DNA of 64,000 nt from Clostridium_S neuense (GCF_045310695.1 NZ_JBJIAA010000021.1:22527-86526); one strand, 5' to 3'. Numbered from the stretch's first letter, positions 1 through 9,251 are shown. Translations and numbers: made by a program. The notes: generated by a model not told the origin, from the letters alone.

Positions 1-192
1 ATCCTTCAAAGAAAATCCAAATTCTTTATATTCATTAATTCTCATTATTTTTTCAACCTGCTTAGAATCATAGTATTTATACCCGTTTTCTGGATTAATC
101 CATTCTGGAAGCAAAAGTTCCATATCTTCATATATACGCAGTGCCTTTCTCGTTGTATGTCCAATAACACAAAACTTACCACTTGTATACAT
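1..192 (-). CDS. MerR-family transcriptional regulator, N-terminal part (cut by window edge)
   Basis: Only the first 64 residues are inside the window. They begin MYTSGKFCVIGHTTRKALRIY and continue with a GYKYYD segment. This matches the winged-helix DNA-binding domain of MerR regulators: helix-turn-helix, then the 'alRiYedmeLL' wing and the 'yRyYd' motif. The start is the ATG at 192, with the AGGGAGTGG-like stretch just upstream as ribosome binding site. The ligand-binding C-terminal part lies outside, so the signal cannot be named. The promoter immediately upstream has the long spacer typical of MerR-controlled promoters, which suggests autoregulation. Multidrug-sensing members (BmrR/TipA/Mta type) are a reasonable family guess. 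Confidence 0.75.
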   Translation of the reverse strand, partial: MYTSGKFCVIGHTTRKALRIYEDMELLLPEWINPENGYKYYDSKQVEKIMRINEYKEFGFSLKD

Positions 193-219
193 CCTGACCA
201 CTCCCTTTCTTATAAAACA

Positions 220-250
220 AGTATAAACCTGTGCCTTGGGACGAAGTCAA
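220..250 (-). promoter_or_regulatory. MerR-type promoter with 19-bp spacer
   Basis: On the minus strand a TTGACT -35 box (245-250) and a TATACT -10 box (220-225) are separated by 19 bp. The spacer carries the imperfect dyad GTCCCAAGGCAC. A 19-bp spacer with a central dyad is the classical architecture of promoters activated by DNA untwisting by MerR-family proteins. It sits directly upstream of the MerR gene at 192, so the regulator probably controls its own synthesis. Confidence 0.65.
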
Positions 251-316
251 GTAATAACACCTTGAAATATTATGTGAATTGTACATTGATCAACTCATCA
301 TTTTTCAATATCTGCT

Positions 317-1231
317 TTATGAAATTTTAGGAAATAAAATAGATATTGAGAACTTACCATTATTATAAAAAGCTTCTATTGTTCCATTCAGCCGTTTTGT
401 AATTTCTTTGGCTATTGTAAGTCCTAATCCTGTGGTTTTTTTATTTCGAGATTTATCCTTTGTATAGGAACGTTCAAAAATATAATCTAAATCATCTTTG
501 GTCATAGGTTCGCTAAGATTAGAAAAAGTAAACACATAGCTGCTGCCTACTTCCTGTATTTCAAAACAGTATTCTCCCTTACCATGTATAATTGCATTAA
601 ATAAAATATTTGAAAATACTCTTTTTATTCCTTGTTCATCACCTTGCACCATACACGGTTTTTCTGGTAATCGAACAGTTGGCTCTTGTCCAATTTTATA
701 AAAATCATCATAATACATAGCAAGCACATCTGTTAAAATTTTTTTTGCATCTACAGGAATATGTCCATAAGTAATCTCACCTGATTCAATACGTACATAT
801 TCAAACAATTGCTCTAGTAGTACCTTAACCATGTTTTGACGTTCTAATACTACTGCTAAATATTCCAGCGCCTCTTCATTTACAGCACTTGCCTGGAGCA
901 TTTGAACATATCCACTAGCAGTTGTCAGTGGTGTACGCAAATCATGTGAAATATTAGTTATACTCTGCCTAAAATTCCTATTTAGTCTTTTAATTCTTAT
1001 GCGAGACCTTCTTACATCTCGCATTAAATTGTTGAGTTGATTAACTAGCTGTGTAATATCTCTTTGTTTTGCTATTACTGTCAGTAGCTGATTGGTATCT
1101 TTTAGCTGCATAATTTCCTTTAATTGTTTCGTAATATGTTTAATATTCATGCGATAATACAAATGATAAAAAATAAGTATAACAAACATAAATATAAATA
1201 AAAAAGTTGTAAACGCCCAAATATTTTTCAT
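317..1231 (-). CDS. Sensor histidine kinase of an ABC-transporter-linked two-component system
   Basis: A 304-residue kinase with one clear N-terminal membrane segment (about residues 5-25), a linker, a dimerisation helix with the phospho-acceptor His in SITNISHDLRTPLT (about residues 92-105) and a HATPase_c domain with N-box (NILFNAIIHG) and a GLGLTIAKEI G-box. It should autophosphorylate and pass phosphate to the OmpR-type regulator at 6370-7047. With little extracytoplasmic sequence it probably senses within the membrane or through the neighbouring transporter, as in Bce-like systems. That is inference. It is the last gene of the cluster, 48 bp after the FtsX-like permease, with the partner regulator at the opposite end. 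Confidence 0.85.
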   Translation of the reverse strand: MKNIWAFTTFLFIFMFVILIFYHLYYRMNIKHITKQLKEIMQLKDTNQLLTVIAKQRDITQLVNQLNNLMRDVRRSRIRIKRLNRNFRQSITNISHDLRTPLTTASGYVQMLQASAVNEEALEYLAVVLERQNMVKVLLEQLFEYVRIESGEITYGHIPVDAKKILTDVLAMYYDDFYKIGQEPTVRLPEKPCMVQGDEQGIKRVFSNILFNAIIHGKGEYCFEIQEVGSSYVFTFSNLSEPMTKDDLDYIFERSYTKDKSRNKKTTGLGLTIAKEITKRLNGTIEAFYNNGKFSISILFPKIS

Positions 1232-1278
1232 ATTAACTCCTTTATATGATTATCCTGTGGTTGCACCCAACATGAAAA

Positions 1279-3906
1279 TTATACTATTTCATCTTTCATC
1301 GCTTCTATGATATTCCCTTGTTTAATGGCTTTAGATGAAACCCAATAAGAAAAGAATATAGCCATAAATATTATAATGATGTAAATTAAAATTAAAGCAC
1401 CCGGGAAAACAGCTATAAATTCATTCCAGCCTACCGATGATACCTTAAGCATATAAAAACAAATTATAAATACAACTGGAATACCAATTATAAGCGGCTT
1501 TAATGCGAATAATAAGCCCTCTAAGCCAAGCATTTTATTTAATCCTTTAGGAGTTACCCCAATTGATCTAAGCATAGAAAATTCTTTTTTATGAAGCCTA
1601 ATATTATTTGAAACTGTTGAGAAGGTGTTAAAAATACCAATTATCGCAATCATTAAAGCAACAGCAAAAACACTGATTGAAATAGCTTTCTGAACAAGCT
1701 CGTTATGCTGCTTTTCTTCTAATAAACTCCATATTGTAAAATCTTGCGAACCTAAATAAGAATTGCAAATCTTTGTAAGCTTTTTCTTTACCTTTGGGCT
1801 TGCTTTGTCTCCTACTAGTAAATCAATTGACATCATATTAGCTTCAAGCTCACGATTTGATGAGAATTTACTAACTATTTTTTTGTAATTTTCCATAGGA
1901 ATAATCAGTGCTAAACTATATTTACTAGTTCCTAGCTCACTTGGCCAACTTTCCGTAACATCACCTATTTGAAGATTAAATTCATTATTTGTATTCATAT
2001 TATCTTCTACTTTTTCATGTAAAAGCATTTTATCACCTTTCCTAGTATTTAGCAAAGGTAATAGTTTTACATCATTAGAATTAGCCATTTTATAATGTGT
2101 GCTATTTAATAATATGCCTTCATCTGCTCCTTTTTTATAATACTTATCAGCATTAGTTCCAATTTTTCTGCAATAATTTTTAAAGGATTCATCACTTAAT
2201 CCCACTAAATTTACTATGATTCTATATTTTCCATTTTCTTTTAATACATCATACTTTTTATAATCAATTCCCGCGAATCCTCCAGCACGTGAAAAAGTCT
2301 TTGATTCCTGACTCGAAGTTACAAAAGCTGAAGTACGTACTTGCCTTCTAACTACACTATCTTTAACTTCAGGCAAAGATATAATCTTATTAATCATTTC
2401 TTCATTTGGTTCATCAATAATATTTAAATTAGCAGTAATATCATGAGTGGCTGTTTTATCATTCTTAGACATAGCTAGATTATATATTGAAATAATATTA
2501 AAGTAACCTGCTATTAAAATAAAGCATATAGAGATAGCTAGTACTGCTGTACGTAAACTCTTTTTATTGGCTGAAAATTGAGAACTTGCAAGTTCCCCTT
2601 CTATTCCAAAGATTTTCTTAAATATTGAAGTATTTTTAATTTTTATTGTTTGGAAGTTTTGTCGTATTCCTGAAATAGCCGATACTTTTGCGACTTTTCT
2701 TGCTGGAATATATGCAGATACTAAAACAGTAATTAAGGATACAAGGACAGAAAAGGCAATTACTATTAAAGATAATGAAACATGTATGGAATTATAATCC
2801 TTTTCAATGCTAAGAATTCCATTAACCTTAAAAAATATAGCATAACTAAAAATATATCCTACAATTAAGCCAATTGGCAATTGAATAAGCCACAGTAAAA
2901 ATCCTTCGTAAAGTACAGAATATTTAATTTGTCTTGGCGTTGCTCCCAAACTCTTCAGAACACTCAATTCTTTAATCCTACTATTAGCAGATAATGAAAA
3001 CGCATTATAAATAATTAGAACAAAAGCTCCCATAACTAGTATAAATAAAATTATTACAATAGCAATAATCATAATAAATTGAATATTCGAACTATTTTTA
3101 TCGTTAATTCCATATAAATTTAATAACTGAGTATTATACATAACATTATACTTTCCATTTTTATCTTTGCTTAAACCACAATATTTACCAATTTGGGGTA
3201 ATGTATTATATATTTTATATGGATTATTAAAACGCATATAAACAGTAAACTTGTCTTCGTGTTTAATATCGGAAATATTTAAATATCCCATTGCAATATA
3301 TCCTGGATAAGCAGAGCTTGCCGAAATGTCTAGTTCACCTACTATTGTATAATTTTTAGAATCTTTCACCTTAAATTTTTCGCCTTGCTGCTTATAACTT
3401 TGAGTGTCAATTAGCTTATCCTTTAACATTCTAGTACCTATGGGAATACTTAACTTATCACCAATTTTATAGGTTGGATTATCTATAAAAAACAATTTTG
3501 ATACAACAATTTCATTAGTTTTTTTAGGAAGTCTACCATGTATAAGTTCATTTTTTAAATTCATATCCTTCCAAAAGTTTTTATCTGCACCTCGCATTAA
3601 AAGGTATGGAAGTTTTGTATCAGAAAGCTTAGCAGTAACCCAAGTTCCTTTAACCATTGTAGTTTTAACTGCTGGATCCTTTTCAATTTCTTTAAGTTTA
3701 TCTCCAGATATATCCTCTCTTAATTCTCCTTGCCAATAACCTCCACTTTTAATTATTGATGTTACCTTTGCTCCCCACATAGAATAAATAAATATACAAA
3801 GCGAACATAGCAAAGCCGATGCAATTGTTATAGCCAGTAATATAGAGCTTGTATGCCTTTTATTCTTTTTTATTTGATTGTAAGTGTATTCATTCATTAT
3901 TTTCAT
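1279..3906 (-). CDS. FtsX/MacB-type ABC transporter permease, 875 aa
   Basis: Large permease with an N-terminal membrane helix (about residues 20-45), a long extracytoplasmic domain, a three-helix FtsX block near residues 275-400 containing the 'LSVLKSLGATPRQIK' coupling motif, a second extracytoplasmic domain and a second FtsX block near the C-terminus with 'FSMLRSIGVTPKGLN'. This duplicated arrangement is typical of permeases that export or detoxify peptides or lipids with a MacB/LolD-type ATPase. Its ATG overlaps the stop of the ATPase gene (ATGA) and is preceded by GAGGTG, so the two are translationally coupled. A role against peptide antibiotics or lantibiotics is inferred from the associated two-component genes. 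Confidence 0.85.
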   Translation of the reverse strand: MKIMNEYTYNQIKKNKRHTSSILLAITIASALLCSLCIFIYSMWGAKVTSIIKSGGYWQGELREDISGDKLKEIEKDPAVKTTMVKGTWVTAKLSDTKLPYLLMRGADKNFWKDMNLKNELIHGRLPKKTNEIVVSKLFFIDNPTYKIGDKLSIPIGTRMLKDKLIDTQSYKQQGEKFKVKDSKNYTIVGELDISASSAYPGYIAMGYLNISDIKHEDKFTVYMRFNNPYKIYNTLPQIGKYCGLSKDKNGKYNVMYNTQLLNLYGINDKNSSNIQFIMIIAIVIILFILVMGAFVLIIYNAFSLSANSRIKELSVLKSLGATPRQIKYSVLYEGFLLWLIQLPIGLIVGYIFSYAIFFKVNGILSIEKDYNSIHVSLSLIVIAFSVLVSLITVLVSAYIPARKVAKVSAISGIRQNFQTIKIKNTSIFKKIFGIEGELASSQFSANKKSLRTAVLAISICFILIAGYFNIISIYNLAMSKNDKTATHDITANLNIIDEPNEEMINKIISLPEVKDSVVRRQVRTSAFVTSSQESKTFSRAGGFAGIDYKKYDVLKENGKYRIIVNLVGLSDESFKNYCRKIGTNADKYYKKGADEGILLNSTHYKMANSNDVKLLPLLNTRKGDKMLLHEKVEDNMNTNNEFNLQIGDVTESWPSELGTSKYSLALIIPMENYKKIVSKFSSNRELEANMMSIDLLVGDKASPKVKKKLTKICNSYLGSQDFTIWSLLEEKQHNELVQKAISISVFAVALMIAIIGIFNTFSTVSNNIRLHKKEFSMLRSIGVTPKGLNKMLGLEGLLFALKPLIIGIPVVFIICFYMLKVSSVGWNEFIAVFPGALILIYIIIIFMAIFFSYWVSSKAIKQGNIIEAMKDEIV

Positions 3907-4586
3907 TGCCCTATCACCTCATCTGAAACTATTTTTCCATCAACAATTTTAATCCTTCTATCAGCTAAGGCGGCAATTTCTTCGTCATGCGTAATCATAA
4001 CAATTGTCTGATTGTACTCCTGGTTTGAACGTTTTAAAAGATCCATAGTTGTTTTGGTGTTTTTTCTGTCAAGATTACCAGTTGGCTCATCTGCTAAAAT
4101 AATGGATGGTTTATAAATAAGAGCTCGTCCTATAGCGACTCTTTGCTGCTGCCCACCAGAAAGCTGATTTGGAAAATGTTCAATCCTTTGTGTTAAGCCA
4201 AGCAGTTTCACAATCTTATCAAATTCTTCTTTCTTTGGCTTCTTATTATCTAATAACATTGGTAAAAGTATATTTTTTTCTACATTAAGGGTAGAAATTA
4301 GATTATACGACTGATAAATTAATCCTATCTTTCGCCTTCGAAATAAAGCTGCCTCCGTTTCATTCATAGCTGAAATATCTGTTTCATCTATATATATTTT
4401 CCCTTTTGTAGGGTGATCTACGCATCCAAGCATGTGAAGGAGTGTAGATTTTCCAGATCCACTCGGTCCAATTATTGAAACAAATTGTCCTTTTTCTATT
4501 TTCAAATTTAAATTATCTAATGCACTAACCTTTGTATCCCCATTTCCATAAACTTTTGAAAGATTTTCTGTTCTTAATATATACAA
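3903..4586 (-). CDS. ABC transporter ATP-binding protein, MacB/LolD/BceA type
   Basis: About 227 residues with Walker A GPSGSGKST, signature LSGGQQQRVAIGRAL, Walker B IILADEPTGNLD and the H-loop histidine in VMITHDEEIAAL. The DEPTGNLD sequence is characteristic of the lipoprotein/macrolide/bacitracin exporter ATPase subfamily. The chosen start is a TTG at 4586 because AAAGGAGAT lies 8 bases upstream; an upstream TTG at 4616 has no ribosome binding site. The gene overlaps the FtsX-like permease that it energises. It lies 22 bp downstream of the ABC-2 permease stop. Confidence 0.87.
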   Translation of the reverse strand: MYILRTENLSKVYGNGDTKVSALDNLNLKIEKGQFVSIIGPSGSGKSTLLHMLGCVDHPTKGKIYIDETDISAMNETEAALFRRRKIGLIYQSYNLISTLNVEKNILLPMLLDNKKPKKEEFDKIVKLLGLTQRIEHFPNQLSGGQQQRVAIGRALIYKPSIILADEPTGNLDRKNTKTTMDLLKRSNQEYNQTIVMITHDEEIAALADRRIKIVDGKIVSDEVIGQ

Positions 4587-4608
4587 AATATTATCTCCTT
4601 TCTTTTTA

Positions 4609-5346
4609 TCAATCAATATCTTTTTTTGAAAATAATAAACTAGAACCTAAAAGTGAAGCTATCCCAATTAATAAAAATATGATTGAACACTTTATAACAT
4701 CTTCTGGTTGTGAATTGAAATTAATTATAGTTTTACGCATACTTGCGAGAGAATATGTTGTAAAAACATCATTTTTTGTTAACACCGTAAGAAGGCCTGA
4801 TATAAAGTTGCTTCCAATGATTAATAAGATAGAAACTATAATTGAAACACTTACGCTCTTTATAAGATAAGACAAAAAAGTACCAATACCCGACATGGCC
4901 CAAAACATGCAAATTAACCCTATATTCATTCGAATGAACGAAACTGCATTAGCTTCTCCCAAGCGATATAATATTGTATATATAAATAAGTTTAAAACTC
5001 CAAAACTCAATAAAATAATTGTTATACTAGAAGACATAGCTATATACTGCCCAAGAACCAATTTCCATCTAGCTATTCCATGACAAGCCATTTGTTTTAT
5101 ACTTCCATTTGTATATTCAGACGTAATTAGAGAAACTACAAACATCAATATCACATAAAAAGCAAGATCTTGGCCATAAGACTCTTGATACATAGAAAAT
5201 CCCGTTGTGTTCATCTGTCCTTTCAACTTAAGATAAAGTGAGGCTGCAAGGGAAATGCAATTCATTGCTAGAAATATAATCGATATAACATAAAAAATCC
5301 TGCTTTTAAATATCTTATAAAATTCACTAGAAATTACATTTATCAT
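4609..5346 (-). CDS. ABC-2 family transporter permease
   Basis: A 245-residue protein with about six hydrophobic segments, starting MINVISSEFYKIFKSRIFYVISI, where the basic 'EFYKIFKSR' start is typical of ABC-2/MutE-type lantibiotic-immunity permeases. Start codon at 5346 overlaps the stop of the upstream ATPase (5346-6251) by one base, so the two form one transporter. With the second transporter in the same cluster this gives two exporters under one regulatory system. Substrate unknown; bacteriocin or lantibiotic self-protection is the usual role of the family. Confidence 0.75.
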   Translation of the reverse strand: MINVISSEFYKIFKSRIFYVISIIFLAMNCISLAASLYLKLKGQMNTTGFSMYQESYGQDLAFYVILMFVVSLITSEYTNGSIKQMACHGIARWKLVLGQYIAMSSSITIILLSFGVLNLFIYTILYRLGEANAVSFIRMNIGLICMFWAMSGIGTFLSYLIKSVSVSIIVSILLIIGSNFISGLLTVLTKNDVFTTYSLASMRKTIINFNSQPEDVIKCSIIFLLIGIASLLGSSLLFSKKDID

Positions 5347-6251
5347 TATTCATTGCCTCCCATCATCTTTATAAAATATCCTTCTATATCATTTCCACCT
5401 AAACCAATGCTTGATACTAGAACACCATTCTCAACTAATTCTTTATTAATTTGAGCGGGTATATCGAGGCAATCATAAACACAAATTTTCCCTTCATCAA
5501 ACACTTTAAATTCTGAACTTTTTATATTGTGTTTTAAAATGTAAGCTGCTTTTTCAGAATCGTCAACTACTATAGAAATACATTTTTTACAGCGTTCATC
5601 TAATTCTGCTGCTTTGAATTCACAAGCAAGTACTCCTTCATTTATAATTCCATACTTTGTTGCAAGCTTAGCAAGTTCCCCTAAAATATGAGAAGATATT
5701 AAAATAGTAATTTCATTTTCTATATTTAGTTTTAATAATAGCTCTCTAATTTCCTTAATTCCATAAGGATCTAATCCATTGATAGGCTCATCTAAGATAA
5801 GAAAATCTGGATTTCCCAATAACGAAATTGCAATAGACAGGCGCTGCTTCATACCTAGTGAAAAGGCTTTAGTTTTCTTTTTGCCTGTGTTTTTTAGGCC
5901 AACTAGGCTTAAAACTTCATCTACATTACTATAATCTGTAATGCCAAGCAGTTTATCATAATAAATCAAGTTTTCTCTTGCTGTCATATAAGGATATAGT
6001 GCTGGATTTTCAATTATACATCCAATTCTTTTCCTTCCTTCTTCTAAATTTTCGCTTTCAAATAGCTTGATATCTCCATAACTTTGATGGATTAGTCCAC
6101 AAACAATTTTCATAATTGTTGTTTTACCGGCACCATTTTTACCTATCAAACCGTAAATATCGCCCTTTTCAATATTCATATTAACTTCATTTACAGATAT
6201 TTGATTACCATATTTTTTAGTCAAGCCATTAGTTTGTAGTACTAGTTTCAT
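5346..6251 (-). CDS. ABC transporter ATP-binding protein, bacitracin/lantibiotic (BcrA/NatA) type
   Basis: 301 residues with Walker A GKNGAGKTT, signature SLGMKQRLSIAISLLG, Walker B DFLILDEPINGLDPYGI and a switch histidine in ILISSHILGELAKLA. The 'LSLGMKQRL' signature and 'DEPINGLDP' Walker B are typical of BcrA-like ATPases. A C-terminal domain of about 90 residues follows the nucleotide-binding domain, as in that family. It pairs with the ABC-2 permease at 4609-5346. An 11-bp-spaced direct repeat lies about 90 bp upstream of the start and may bind the cluster's response regulator. Confidence 0.85.
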   Translation of the reverse strand: MKLVLQTNGLTKKYGNQISVNEVNMNIEKGDIYGLIGKNGAGKTTIMKIVCGLIHQSYGDIKLFESENLEEGRKRIGCIIENPALYPYMTARENLIYYDKLLGITDYSNVDEVLSLVGLKNTGKKKTKAFSLGMKQRLSIAISLLGNPDFLILDEPINGLDPYGIKEIRELLLKLNIENEITILISSHILGELAKLATKYGIINEGVLACEFKAAELDERCKKCISIVVDDSEKAAYILKHNIKSSEFKVFDEGKICVYDCLDIPAQINKELVENGVLVSSIGLGGNDIEGYFIKMMGGNE

Positions 6252-6342
6252 ATGCTTATATCACTTACTTTCTTTAATTAGAATATTATTTAATCTTATA
6301 TTTAAATAATAAACAAAAAATATTAAAATACATTTTAGAATT

Positions 6343-6360
6343 TATCAAGAAAGTATCAAG
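6343..6360. promoter_or_regulatory. Direct repeat TATCAAG with 11-bp period, possible OmpR-type regulator site
   Basis: TATCAAG occurs at 6343-6349 and again at 6354-6360, one helical turn apart, in the gap between the response-regulator gene and the transporter genes. OmpR/PhoB-family regulators bind tandem half-sites with 11-bp spacing. No -35/-10 pair is obvious beside it, so the call is tentative. Confidence 0.35.
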
Positions 6361-6369
6361 TTTTATAAA

Positions 6370-7047
6370 TTAATTATCTTGCATTTTGTAGCCTATTCCC
6401 CAAACTGTTTTTATATATGTATCACCATGTTTCAATTTATTACGCAAATTACTAACATGCACTGTAACCACTCTTTCATCTAGAATATATTCTTCAGACC
6501 AAACACTTTCAAATATATTTTGTTTTGTAAATACTTTCTTAGGATTGCTAATTAGTAATTCTAATATTTTATATTCTTTTACTGTAAGCTCAATAGGTTC
6601 ATTATTAATAGTTACACTACGATTTTCACTATCTAAAACTAAATCTTTAAATATAGATATATTGGTTTTATCTACGATTGTCCCCTTATTCATTCTTCTT
6701 AATACTGCACCTATCCTAACAATTAATTCTTCATTATTAAATGGCTTTGTTATATAATCATCTGCCCCGTCCCTGATCATTCCAAGTTTAGTGTCTAAAT
6801 CATCTTTTGCAGATACACATATAATAGGAATTTGGAATTGTTCATTAATTTTTGCTAAAATTTCTTCACCACTTAAACCAGGTAACATTAAGTCCAATAA
6901 AATCAAATCAAAAGACTCTTTTTCTAGTAATAATAGTGCCTCTGTACCAGAAAATGCAGCTGATGTTGTATACTTATTTTTTATCAATAAAGTTTGCACC
7001 ATTTTATTAATTTTAGGATCATCTTCTACAACTAATATTTTATTCAT
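6370..7047 (-). CDS. OmpR/PhoB-family response regulator
   Basis: 225 residues: receiver domain with acidic pocket (VVEDD), phosphoacceptor Asp in LILLDLMLPG (about residue 51), conserved Thr/Ser and Lys (CVSAK, TKPF), then a winged-helix C-terminal domain ending in HVSNLRNKLKHGDTYIKTVWGIGYK. The partner kinase is at 317-1231, with four transporter genes between them. This is the first gene of the minus-strand cluster, followed after 118 bp by the ABC genes. It likely activates those genes on sensing envelope stress or an antimicrobial peptide. Confidence 0.9.
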   Translation of the reverse strand: MNKILVVEDDPKINKMVQTLLIKNKYTTSAAFSGTEALLLLEKESFDLILLDLMLPGLSGEEILAKINEQFQIPIICVSAKDDLDTKLGMIRDGADDYITKPFNNEELIVRIGAVLRRMNKGTIVDKTNISIFKDLVLDSENRSVTINNEPIELTVKEYKILELLISNPKKVFTKQNIFESVWSEEYILDERVVTVHVSNLRNKLKHGDTYIKTVWGIGYKMQDN

Positions 7048-7299
7048 CCTGCTCTACCTTTCTATAGACAATTTCAATCAATTCTATTTTTCAATTTATT
7101 TTATATTAATGTAAATAATCTACACAATATTATATCAAAAACAAAGTTCCATTTTTTTCAATAAATAAAAAAACTTTAACTGCCTGTTATTGATGCAATT
7201 AAAACTTATAATTTATTATATTAAATTCATTCATCTTACTTTCCAACTGATACTGTTACTTGTGATACAGTTCTCCATAACTACTCTAAATGAAGTTTT

Positions 7300-7440
7300 T
7301 CAATTTTATTCTTGTGTATATATTCTACATAATTATGGTATAATTCTAAAGCACAATTTAATAGTTAAATGTGGGCTACTGGTATCACCAACCTCTGTTT
7401 TGGGAAGGAGGTAATACACATAAGTAATGATAATTCTTTA
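7300..7440 (+). other. Possible relic of a type I toxin mRNA leader (strong SD, no intact ORF)
   Basis: An extended -10 (TATGGTATAAT, about 7335-7345) is followed by a leader in which ACCAACCTC can pair with a very strong ribosome binding site, GGGAAGGAGGT (about 7401-7411). Leaders that hide a strong Shine-Dalgarno in this way are typical of TxpA/BsrG-type toxins. Here the ATG after the site runs into a stop after three codons (ATG ATA ATT CTT TAG), so no toxin is encoded. The interpretation is speculative; it could be unrelated leader sequence. Confidence 0.25.
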
Positions 7441-7457
7441 GAGTACCTTATATAAGC

Positions 7458-7660
7458 TCAAGAAGTATCCTTAAACGTAGTTTTATAACTTGTTTTCTTT
7501 AAAATTTGTATATATTCCTCAGGCGTAAGTTTATTATTTATACTTTTCCCTTTAAAGTGTTAGCTGTCCAGTAACTATGCTCATTTGATTTATTATAAAA
7601 CATACCTTCCTCTGTTGACATATCCAAAAATATGTTCTATAATCTACCTTAAAATCAATT
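7458..7660 (-). pseudogene. Degraded gene fragment of unknown identity
   Basis: On the minus strand two overlapping frames give plausible protein: a segment with DMSTEEGMFYNKSNEHSYW and a following segment with INNKLTPEEYIQILKKTSYK ending at a TGA. They join if a one-base frameshift near 7550 is allowed. Neither has a start codon with a ribosome binding site and the family is not recognised. The rest of the 7047-7775 gap shows no gene. Confidence 0.3.
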
Positions 7661-7774
7661 GAATATAGTGAAATCAGTTCAACTACAAACTGTATATGTA
7701 CCATAATTCCTTAAATATTGGTATTTTGGAACATAAATAGTTTAAGTTTCACAGTGATTTCACCCTATAAAGGC

Positions 7775-8060
7775 AATGAAGAGAAGGAGTAGATATTTCT
7801 TACTGATTTTAGAGAGAAGCGGATGGTGGAAGCGCTTTGTCAGGTAATATACGAAGTAGTCTCGGAGCTGCAGACCAAAAGAAACAGCACATATTACTGT
7901 TTTGAGTAGACTCTGACGGATTTCCTACCGTATAAATGGGAAGCGGCATCGATTTATAAAAATCCGTGTTGTTATGAGATATAGTTGTAACACTTCTATA
8001 TGAAGTTAGGTGGTAACACGAGTCATTCGTCCTAATATTAGGATGAATGGCTCTTTTTTT
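7775..8060 (+). promoter_or_regulatory. T-box riboswitch leader, probably valine-specific
   Basis: The leader has the T-box landmarks in order: AATGAAGAG at the base of stem I, AGTA of the loop E motif (about 7789), a distal stem I loop with GGATGGTGGAAGCG (7821-7834), GAA-GTA-G followed by TCTCGGAG (7853-7867), the T-box sequence TTAGGTGGTAACACG (8006-8020) and a terminator. Taking the codon after GAA and before a purine as specifier gives GTA (7856-7858), valine. It precedes an Fe-ADH-family enzyme and a branched-chain amino acid carrier, which fits. Uncharged tRNA-Val would stabilise the antiterminator and switch both genes on. Confidence 0.85.
8020..8060 (+). terminator. T-box conditional terminator
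   Basis: GAGTCATTCGTCCTA pairs with the complementary TAGGATGAATGGCTC (one G.T pair) around a short loop and is followed by seven T's (8054-8060). It is the terminator arm of the T-box leader. The ACACG end of the T-box overlaps its 5' arm, so the antiterminator and terminator are mutually exclusive. Confidence 0.85.
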
Positions 8061-8138
8061 ATTCAGCTAATTTAAAAGCAGCTCTGGATTTTTATCGTGC
8101 CTTCATTGATTTTATAAAAATAAAAAGGGGCTGTTAAA

Positions 8139-9251
8139 ATGTCAAGTTACAATGTTTATTTACCAAGTTATAGTGTAGGAGAGGATTGCTATAAGGATAT
8201 TCCCTACATAACAAGAAAATATGGAACCAAGGCAGTTGTAATCGGTGGAAAAACTGCAATTGAAAAAGCAAAAACTGCTATACTCTCAGGAACTCAAGAT
8301 TCTAACATTGAAATTCTCGATTTCTTATGGTACGGCGGAAATTCTAATATAAAAAATGTAGAAAAACTAAAAAGTAATCCACTTGTACAAGCTGCAGATA
8401 TGCTTTTTGGAGTTGGTGGTGGAAGAGCTTGCGACACAGTAAAAACTGTTGCTGACATGCTTGATAAACCTATATTTACCTTTCCTACACTAGCTTCAAA
8501 TTGTGCCGGTTGTACAGCGCTTTGTGTTATTTACAACGAGGATGGTTCATTTAAAGAATATTATTACCCAAAACATCCGCCATATCATACCTTTATAAAT
8601 ACACAAATCATAGCTAAAGCACCTTATGATATGTTCTGGGCAGGTATTGGTGATGCACTATCAAAAGAATATGAAGTTTCCTTTGCTTGCAGGGACAAAA
8701 ACCTATATCATATGCCGCTCTTAGGCTTAGGAATTGCAAAAACATGTACCTCTCCATTAATTGATCTTGGAAAAAAAGCATTAGAAGATTGTAAAAATAA
8801 AAAGGCTTCTTTTGAACTGGAACAAGTAGCTTTAGACATTATAATGCTTACAGGTATTGTTTCAAACTGTGAAACACATATAAATCAGTCAGACCCAAAG
8901 GATAGATACTACTATAACAGTTCGCTTGCACACTGCGTATATTATGGCTCCTCTTTGATACCAGAATGTGAAAAACACCTGCATGGCGAAATCGTAGCCT
9001 TTGGTGTATTATGTCTTTTAGCTTACGACAATCAGCTAGATGAAATGAACAAAATACTTGCCTTCAATAAAAGCGTAGGACTTCCTGTTACTATGGAGGA
9101 AATAGGTCTTACAGAAAACGCTTTGCCCATAGTTGCAAAAAAAGCTGCTTCTGTTATTGAATGGCAGTATGCTCCTGGTATGCCAACAGAAGAAAAGTTC
9201 ATAAAAGCAATAAAAGCTGCAGACAGGGCAGGAAAAGCAAGTATGCAATAA
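8139..9251 (+). CDS. Iron-containing alcohol dehydrogenase family protein (GldA/HcxA-like 2-oxoacid reductase candidate)
   Basis: 370 residues with the family's NAD-binding GVGGGRACDTVK loop (about residues 92-103), the FTFPTLASNCAGCTAL segment and metal-ligand positions in DALSKEYE (Asp) and CEKHLHGEIVAFG (His). Length and motifs fit the glycerol-dehydrogenase/HcxA (YbdH) branch, which reduces small 2-oxo acids in E. coli. Control by a valine-type T-box and co-transcription with BrnQ suggest a branched-chain 2-oxo acid such as 2-oxoisovalerate as substrate. That is inference; glycerol dehydrogenase is the alternative. ATG at 8139 follows AAAGGGGC. Confidence 0.8.
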   Translation: MSSYNVYLPSYSVGEDCYKDIPYITRKYGTKAVVIGGKTAIEKAKTAILSGTQDSNIEILDFLWYGGNSNIKNVEKLKSNPLVQAADMLFGVGGGRACDTVKTVADMLDKPIFTFPTLASNCAGCTALCVIYNEDGSFKEYYYPKHPPYHTFINTQIIAKAPYDMFWAGIGDALSKEYEVSFACRDKNLYHMPLLGLGIAKTCTSPLIDLGKKALEDCKNKKASFELEQVALDIIMLTGIVSNCETHINQSDPKDRYYYNSSLAHCVYYGSSLIPECEKHLHGEIVAFGVLCLLAYDNQLDEMNKILAFNKSVGLPVTMEEIGLTENALPIVAKKAASVIEWQYAPGMPTEEKFIKAIKAADRAGKASMQ

